A DNA stretch of 9,998 nt from Clostridiales bacterium (lineage in GTDB: Bacteria > Bacillota > Clostridia > Oscillospirales > JAAYXM01): contig JAAYXM010000099.1 of the NCBI GenBank assembly GCA_012515925.1, positions 1 to 9,998 of the forward strand, given 5' to 3'. A program made the translations under genes and the position numbers. A model generated the notes under the pieces. The model was given only the letters and a program-made list of their open reading frames with translations. It was not told the DNA's origin and did not search any database. Below are positions 5,829 to 9,998 of the stretch, in pieces; within the stretch, counting starts at the first letter, position 1, and each line of letters begins with the position of its first letter.

Positions 5829-5850
5829 GGGAAAATAATATTTAAAGGTA

Positions 5851-5879
5851 TTGAAAATCAGTCGGCTTACCTATATAAT
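5851..5879 (+). promoter_or_regulatory. Near-consensus sigma-A promoter of the DUF1858 gene
   Basis: TTGAAA at 5851-5856, a 17-base spacer and a perfect TATAAT at 5874-5879 make this the best promoter in the window. Transcription should start near 5886, leaving a leader of about 52 bases. Confidence 0.88.
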
Positions 5880-5887
5880 ACACGTAA

Positions 5888-5910
5888 GGCGGGAAGAGCA
5901 CGTGCCCGCC
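5888..5910 (+). promoter_or_regulatory. Leader hairpin containing a GCACGTGC palindrome
   Basis: GGCGGG (5888-5893) and CCCGCC (5905-5910) form a perfect 6-bp stem at the very start of the predicted transcript. The palindrome GCACGTGC at 5898-5905 overlaps the loop and the 3' arm. Its position immediately at the transcription start suits a repressor operator or a transcript-stabilising 5' hairpin. The regulator is unknown. Confidence 0.4.
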
Positions 5911-5938
5911 CGAAACAGACTAACCGGAGGTAAAGACA

Positions 5939-6142
5939 ATGGCGAAAATTACAAAGGACAGCATTATCGGAGATATTCTTGACCTTGACAGGACTACCGC
6001 GCCGTACTTCCTTGAAATCGGCATGCACTGCCTGGGCTGCCCCTCCGCGCGCGCGGAGACGCTCGAACAGGCATGCGCGGTCCACGGTATCGACGTGGAT
6101 TCGCTTTTGGAAAAACTCAATAATCACCTGGCGGACAAGTAG
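5939..6142 (+). CDS. DUF1858 / hybrid-cluster-protein-associated redox disulfide domain protein
   Basis: This 67-residue cytoplasmic protein consists of one DUF1858 domain. The family signature is clear: an N-terminal TKDSIIGDIL segment, then APYFLEIGMHCLGC with a CxxC pair at Cys31 and Cys34, followed by an acidic helical C-terminus containing Cys46. Such proteins are annotated as redox-active disulfide partners, named for association with the hybrid cluster protein (prismane) of anaerobes; their biochemical role is poorly known. No hcp gene is in view. GGAGG lies 8 bases before the ATG, and a very strong promoter suggests high, constitutive or redox-controlled expression. The downstream hairpin at 6182-6217 implies it is mostly monocistronic. 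Family assignment is firm; function is not. Confidence 0.92.
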   Translation: MAKITKDSIIGDILDLDRTTAPYFLEIGMHCLGCPSARAETLEQACAVHGIDVDSLLEKLNNHLADK

Positions 6143-6181
6143 TTTAAGGGTTCAACTTTTAAGCACCTTTTTTGTGTCCTT

Positions 6182-6217
6182 AATAACCTCCATCTATTAA
6201 TTCTGACGGAGGTTATT
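6182..6217 (+). terminator. Hairpin between the DUF1858 gene and the MFS operon
   Basis: AATAACCTCC (6182-6191) pairs perfectly with GGAGGTTATT (6208-6217) around a 16-base loop, followed by TTAGCTTT. It is a modest intrinsic terminator for the DUF1858 gene. The 3' arm carries GGAGG, and another GGAGG (6229-6233) just downstream is the real RBS of the next gene. I found no clear promoter in the 97-base gap, so some read-through into the MFS operon is possible, making this a potential attenuator. Confidence 0.5.
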
Positions 6218-6239
6218 TTAGCTTTACGGAGGAATTCAT

Positions 6240-7502
6240 ATGAGAACCCGCCTGCGTATATCCGGCTACATCTCCGACCTGCTCGGCCTGAGCCTGTTTT
6301 CGTCGGATTTCAAGGTTTTCACGGCTTCCTATGCGCTGCTGCTCATCGGGACAACGTTTTCTTCGCTTTTTATATCCACGTTTTTGTTTCAGATAAACCG
6401 TGATATTACGACACTCGCGATTTATCATATAGTCTATTATGCCTGCGAGGCGGCGGTTTTTTACATAGCGCTCCGGCTTTCGCACATAATATCAAGCGTC
6501 AGGTATATTATAGCGGGTTTTGTACTGTACGCCGCGGGGTATTCGCTTCTGCTCCTGCTCCGGGATAAAAGTGTTTATTTTTATCCGCTTGTCGCGGTTG
6601 TTATCTCGACGGGGAGCGGGCTTTACTTTACGGCGCATTTTAATTGCTTTCAGCTTTACAGCAACAGCGAAAACAGGTTCCCGGCGATTACGCTTCACGG
6701 GTTTTTCGCAAACATTATCGCGCTCACCGTCCCCATGGTATCGGGCTTTGTTATTGTAAAAGCGCCCGGAATGACGGGATATATGGTGATTTTCGGGCTG
6801 TCTCTTGTTTTCTTTATTTTAGCCATACTCAATATACGCAGACTCAAAAAGGAAGAGAAAAGCGAAAGTAAGCTTGCGGTAATCCCGTTTTTCCGCGATG
6901 CCGAAAACATCCGGGCGGCGGTGTCGGTCATGGCGGGGCAGTTTCTGCTCGGGCTCAGACAAGGTATCTACACATACTATTTCAATATACTGATTTTTTC
7001 GCTGACATCAAACGAGTTTATACTTGGCGTAAAGAACATGCTTGCGGGGCTCTCTTCGATTGCGGCGTTTTACATAATCGGAAAGCTCAACCTATCACAC
7101 AGGGGCAGGCTGGTCCTGATGTTCACCGGCGCGGTTTTAAGCATAATCTTTACCTCGAGCCTTCTTGTATGGACGACTTCCGTCGCGGTCATAGCCTATT
7201 GCGTGTTCGACGCCGTGGCGCTTATCATGCTCAACGTGCCCGCGGACTTCATAAACTACGAATCGGCCCTTGGCATGTCCCGTAAGCGCGACACGCGCGC
7301 CGAGTATACCGCCGTCAGGCTGATTACGCTTGACGCCGGAAGGATTATCGGTATTTTCGTTTCGCTTCTTATCCCGGCGGATACTCGGAGCGTAATAATA
7401 TTCTTTATTACGCTTAGCGGCACCAATCTGATAGCAAGCCTTGTTTACGGGAAGGCACAGCGCATGTCCGAAAAATCAACCCCGGAGGTAGAACATGATT
7501 AA
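6240..7502 (+). CDS. Putative major facilitator superfamily (MFS) membrane transporter
   Basis: This 420-residue integral membrane protein has roughly 12 hydrophobic helices in two halves, separated by a charged cytoplasmic loop near residues 200-225 (IRRLKKEEKSESK). This is the MFS plan and usual length. Short basic loops such as RRLKKEE and SRKRDTRAEY suit cytoplasmic sides. I see no substrate-specific motif, and the classical MFS loop motif between helices 2 and 3 is poorly conserved, so the substrate is unknown. The start is supported by GGAGG (6229-6233) 6 to 7 bases upstream. Its last 8 bases overlap the start of trmK, indicating translational coupling. It leads an operon of tRNA-modification and ribosome-rescue genes with no obvious functional link to transport. 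An unrelated polytopic family with a similar profile cannot be fully excluded. Confidence 0.75.
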   Translation: MRTRLRISGYISDLLGLSLFSSDFKVFTASYALLLIGTTFSSLFISTFLFQINRDITTLAIYHIVYYACEAAVFYIALRLSHIISSVRYIIAGFVLYAAGYSLLLLLRDKSVYFYPLVAVVISTGSGLYFTAHFNCFQLYSNSENRFPAITLHGFFANIIALTVPMVSGFVIVKAPGMTGYMVIFGLSLVFFILAILNIRRLKKEEKSESKLAVIPFFRDAENIRAAVSVMAGQFLLGLRQGIYTYYFNILIFSLTSNEFILGVKNMLAGLSSIAAFYIIGKLNLSHRGRLVLMFTGAVLSIIFTSSLLVWTTSVAVIAYCVFDAVALIMLNVPADFINYESALGMSRKRDTRAEYTAVRLITLDAGRIIGIFVSLLIPADTRSVIIFFITLSGTNLIASLVYGKAQRMSEKSTPEVEHD

Positions 7503-8184
7503 GCTTTCGCCGAGGCTTGCGGGTATTGCCGAAAAAATCCCGCCCTGCGATACCGCCGCGGACGTAGGCTGTGACCACGCGGGACTGTCATTATGGCTTG
7601 TTCAAAGCGGCAGGGCAAAAACCGTTTACGCCTGCGATATTCGCAAAGGGCCGCTGTCCCGCGCAAAGGCCAATATAGCGCGCGCGGGGCTTATCGGTCG
7701 GATAATACCGATGCTTCGCGACGGGCTTGACGGCGTTCCCCCGTGCCGGACCGTAATTATCGCGGGTATGGGCGGGGAGACAATCGCGGGCATACTTTCC
7801 CGCGCCGAATGGACCGGAAACCCGGGCTGTACGCTGTTTCTCCAGCCAATGACGGCGGACTTCGAGCTTCGGGAGTTTCTCTATCATAACGGATACGCGA
7901 TAACCGACGAAAGCTATGTCCGTGAAGGAGATAAGCTTTACATTATACTTACCGTCATACCCGGAAACACGGATATCCTTGACCCGTCAGAGCTGTACGC
8001 GAGCCGGGCGGCAGGCGGCCACCCGCTGTTTTGTGAATTTGCCGGAAGGGTCATACATAAGCTTTCGGTCAGGCTTGAGGGGTTAAAAAAAGCAAAAGCC
8101 TACGAAGAAGATGCCGTCGTATATTTATCGGGAATAATAGATACGCTTAAAAGAAGGAGAGAAGAAAATGCCGAACGTGAATGA
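7495..8184 (+). CDS. trmK: tRNA (adenine(22)-N(1))-methyltransferase TrmK
   Basis: This 229-residue class I SAM-dependent methyltransferase is expected to form m1A at position 22 in the D-loop region of tRNA. The N-terminal Rossmann domain shows LSPRLAGIAEKIP (4-16), the SAM-binding ADVGCDHAGL (22-31), ACDIRKGPLSRA (46-57) and IIAGMGGETI (88-97). These match the TrmK family, where motif I usually reads ADIGSDHAYLP. QPMTADFELREFL (117-129) corresponds to the family's QPN...LR segment, with Met in place of Asn. The C-terminal part (about 165-225) is a helical coiled-coil-like region, as in TrmK structures. GGAGG lies 6 bases before the ATG, inside the end of the upstream gene. It overlaps the next gene by 17 bases. 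TrmK beside a Nif3-family gene matches the yqfN-yqfO pair of Bacillus, which supports the call. Confidence 0.93.
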   Translation: MIKLSPRLAGIAEKIPPCDTAADVGCDHAGLSLWLVQSGRAKTVYACDIRKGPLSRAKANIARAGLIGRIIPMLRDGLDGVPPCRTVIIAGMGGETIAGILSRAEWTGNPGCTLFLQPMTADFELREFLYHNGYAITDESYVREGDKLYIILTVIPGNTDILDPSELYASRAAGGHPLFCEFAGRVIHKLSVRLEGLKKAKAYEEDAVVYLSGIIDTLKRRREENAERE

Positions 8185-8965
8185 TGTTTTAAGAATACTG
8201 AACGTTGCCGCGCCCGTGGAATATGCGTTTGATTACGACAATGTCGGGCACCTTGTGGGGGACTTGGACGCTCCCGTCAGCCGGGTGCTTGTCGCGCTTG
8301 ATATAACCCGACCGGTAATCAGGGAGGCCGTTGAGAGCGGCGCGGGGCTGATTGTCGCGCACCATCCGCTCATATACAGCCCGCTTACTAAGGTGGTTTC
8401 CGGCGACGTGACGGGAAGTCTTGTCATAGAGCTTATAAAAAACAATATATCCGCGATTTGCATGCATACGAATCTGGACGTCGCGAACGGCGGCGTAAAC
8501 GATATAATCGCCCAAAAGCTCGGCCTTAATCGGATAAACGTGCTCGAACCTCTCGGCGAGGATTCTACGGGCGTTTACGGAGGCGGCCGGTACGGCGAAT
8601 ATCCGGAAGACATGGAAATCGAAAAATTCCTTGAAATCGCAAGCGGTAACCTCGGCGAGAGCTGCCTGAGATACTTAAGCTCGGGAAAACCCGTGCGGCG
8701 AGTGGCGGTGGGCGGCGGCTCCTGCGGCGGATATCTCGAACGCGCGTACGGTCTGGGCTGCGATACGCTTCTGACCGCGGACATAAAGCATGACAGGTTT
8801 TTAAAGGCGCGGGAGCTTGGCGTAAACCTGATTGACGCGGGGCATTTTTCAACGGAAAACGTCGTATGCGAATACTTAAGCGATATTATCCGCGACAGCT
8901 TTTCGGATATAACGGTTAAGATTGCCGATTCCAATACTCCGCCTTATGATTATTTTAAGCGCTGA
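8168..8965 (+). CDS. Nif3-like dinuclear metal-centre protein (YqfO family)
   Basis: This 265-residue NIF3/DUF34-family protein is predicted to form a toroidal hexamer with a dinuclear metal site. Ligand motifs are complete: AHHPLIY (64-70) with His65/His66, MHTNLDVANGGVND (99-112) with His100 and Asp104, and DAGHFSTE (223-230) with His226 and Glu230. FDYDNVGHLVGD (21-32) matches the family's WDNVGLLVGD, with His where Leu is usual. At this length it is the short form without the PII-like inserted domain found in Bacillus YqfO. Some members are annotated GTP cyclohydrolase I type 2, but a general enzymatic role is not established. The RBS AAGGAG (8154-8159) sits within trmK and the ATG lies 17 bases before the trmK stop, so translation is coupled. 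The adjacency suggests a link with tRNA modification, but that is inference. Confidence 0.93.
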   Translation: MPNVNDVLRILNVAAPVEYAFDYDNVGHLVGDLDAPVSRVLVALDITRPVIREAVESGAGLIVAHHPLIYSPLTKVVSGDVTGSLVIELIKNNISAICMHTNLDVANGGVNDIIAQKLGLNRINVLEPLGEDSTGVYGGGRYGEYPEDMEIEKFLEIASGNLGESCLRYLSSGKPVRRVAVGGGSCGGYLERAYGLGCDTLLTADIKHDRFLKARELGVNLIDAGHFSTENVVCEYLSDIIRDSFSDITVKIADSNTPPYDYFKR

Positions 8966-8977
8966 AAGGAGCGGAAA

Positions 8978-9998
8978 ATGTCTCTTGACGCAATGTTCGT
9001 CGCGGGCTTAAAAGACGAGTTGTCCCGCGCGCTTGAGGGCGCGAGGATAGACAAGATACACCAGCCCGAGCGCGACGAGATAGTACTCGCCGTTCGCGGC
9101 GCGAAGGCTCCCGGAAGGCTTCTGATTTCCGCAAACCCCGGAAAGGCGCGTGTATGCGGATTGGACGGCATGCGCGAAAACCCGCCCAATGCTCCGATGT
9201 TCTGCATGCTGCTCCGAAAGCATCTTACGGGCGGGCGTATCAGGCGCGTTTCCCAGCCCGGGCTTGAGCGTATCCTTGACTTCGAGATAGACGTTATGGA
9301 CGAGCTGGGACTTCCCGCGAAAAAAACACTGACCGCGGAGCTTATGGGGCGGCATTCGAATATAATACTCCGTGACGGCAAAAACATGATAATCGACGCG
9401 TTAAAGCGCATTGATATCGCGATGAGCGAAAAGCGCCAGGTTCTACCCGGGCTTATTTACGACCTGCCGCCGAAACAGAACAAGCTCAGTCCGTTTGATT
9501 ATAAACGCGCGGATATCTTCGAAATGCTCTGCGGCGCGAAAAAGGATGAAAGCGTCGAAAAATGGCTGCTTGACACGTTTTTCGGTGTATCGCCGCTTAT
9601 ATGCCGCGAGATTGCCTACCGCGCCGCGGGTGATACGACGATTGGTATACGCGGGCTTTCCGACAGCGAACGCGAGCGCGTAGCGGCGGAGGCCGAGAAT
9701 ATATTTACCGCCGTAAAATCGGGAGGTTTCAAGCCCTGCATACTGTATGACGGGGACAAACCCGCGGATTTCAGCTTTGTCCCGATTACCCAGTACGGCG
9801 GCCTGTACAGGCTTAAAGTTTATGAGGATATGTCTTGTCTGCTGCGCGACTTTTATGATATAAGAGACGAGAAGGACAGGCTGCAAAAGAAAGCGCGGGA
9901 TGTTATGAAAACCGTAAACACCGCGTATGAGCGGGCAAACCGGAAGCTCGAGCTTCAGCGGCAAGAGCTTGCAGACGCCCGAAACCGTGAGGAGATAC
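8978..9998 (+). CDS. rqcH: RqcH / NFACT-family ribosome quality-control factor (3' end beyond the window)
   Basis: The first 340 codons of an NFACT protein (older name: fibronectin-binding protein A) are present with no stop before the window edge. RqcH binds stalled 50S subunits with peptidyl-tRNA and recruits Ala-tRNA to add a C-terminal poly-alanine tail that marks the chain for degradation. The NFACT-N domain is clear: DAMFVAGLKDEL (4-15), IDKIHQPERDEIVLAVRG (24-41), PPNAPMFCMLLRKHL (69-83) and ELMGRHSNIIL. The helix-hairpin-helix region follows at about 185-245, and the charged coiled-coil arm begins near 290. The NFACT-R domain should lie downstream. The residues corresponding to the Asp97-Arg98 pair needed for tailing in Bacillus RqcH appear as Glu97-Arg98. 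AAGGAG (8966-8971) lies 6 bases before the ATG, 12 bases after the nif3-like stop, so it is in the same operon. Confidence 0.95.
   Translation, partial: MSLDAMFVAGLKDELSRALEGARIDKIHQPERDEIVLAVRGAKAPGRLLISANPGKARVCGLDGMRENPPNAPMFCMLLRKHLTGGRIRRVSQPGLERILDFEIDVMDELGLPAKKTLTAELMGRHSNIILRDGKNMIIDALKRIDIAMSEKRQVLPGLIYDLPPKQNKLSPFDYKRADIFEMLCGAKKDESVEKWLLDTFFGVSPLICREIAYRAAGDTTIGIRGLSDSERERVAAEAENIFTAVKSGGFKPCILYDGDKPADFSFVPITQYGGLYRLKVYEDMSCLLRDFYDIRDEKDRLQKKARDVMKTVNTAYERANRKLELQRQELADARNREEI

Noticed and set aside
5790..5835. Cobalamin-type riboswitch suggested by GGGAAACGG and a nearby GG...TCC pattern
   Set aside because: The conserved cobalamin core and GCCACTG-like box are not present, the element is far too short, and it lies upstream of the next gene's promoter.
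1..9998. tRNA, rRNA, CRISPR arrays, transposases or phage genes
   Set aside because: Scanning by eye revealed no cloverleaf gene, ribosomal RNA motif, regularly spaced repeats or mobile-element proteins.

Overview
The window looks like chromosome of an endospore-forming Firmicute of class Clostridia, probably an uncultured gut-type lineage. The reasons are the strong AGGAGG-type ribosome binding sites before nearly every gene, TTGAnn/TATAAT-type promoters, moderately GC-rich codons, and gene content: a SpoVB/MurJ-type flippase, a TepA-type ClpP-like peptidase, a small protein resembling gamma-type SASP (spore storage protein), a TrmK-Nif3 pair and RqcH. I see no mobile element, tRNA, rRNA or CRISPR array. 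Everything is inferred by reading; no database search was possible.

Layout. Bases 143-1690 (+) encode a membrane-anchored HtrA-type serine protease with a long acidic cytoplasmic tail. It converges on a minus-strand operon, rpe (3584-4240) then a SpoVB/MurJ-family flippase (1828-3579), with a probable bidirectional terminator at 1780-1812 between them. The rpe operon has a clear promoter at 4276-4304. The roughly 400-base divergent gap that follows (4241-4639) holds no credible gene. It does contain several GC-rich hairpins, including two mutually exclusive pairings that look like an attenuator or a small structured RNA.

Next on the plus strand is a spore-related pair: a 72-residue Gln/Asn/Ser-rich protein with three QEAxKLNxQS repeats (4640-4858), a strong terminator, then tepA (4956-5684). 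In Bacillus, gamma-type SASP is a spore amino-acid store and TepA has been linked to spore outgrowth, so a storage protein beside a candidate degrader is the most interesting feature here. A non-coding stretch (5685-5938) carries two structured elements and a near-consensus promoter for a 67-residue DUF1858 redox-disulfide protein (5939-6142).

The right part is a tightly packed plus-strand operon: an MFS-type membrane protein (6240-7502), trmK tRNA methyltransferase (7495-8184), a Nif3-family dinuclear-metal protein (8168-8965), and the first 340 codons of RqcH/NFACT (8978 to the window end). The first three genes overlap, suggesting translational coupling. Two of the four act in tRNA modification and ribosome-associated quality control.
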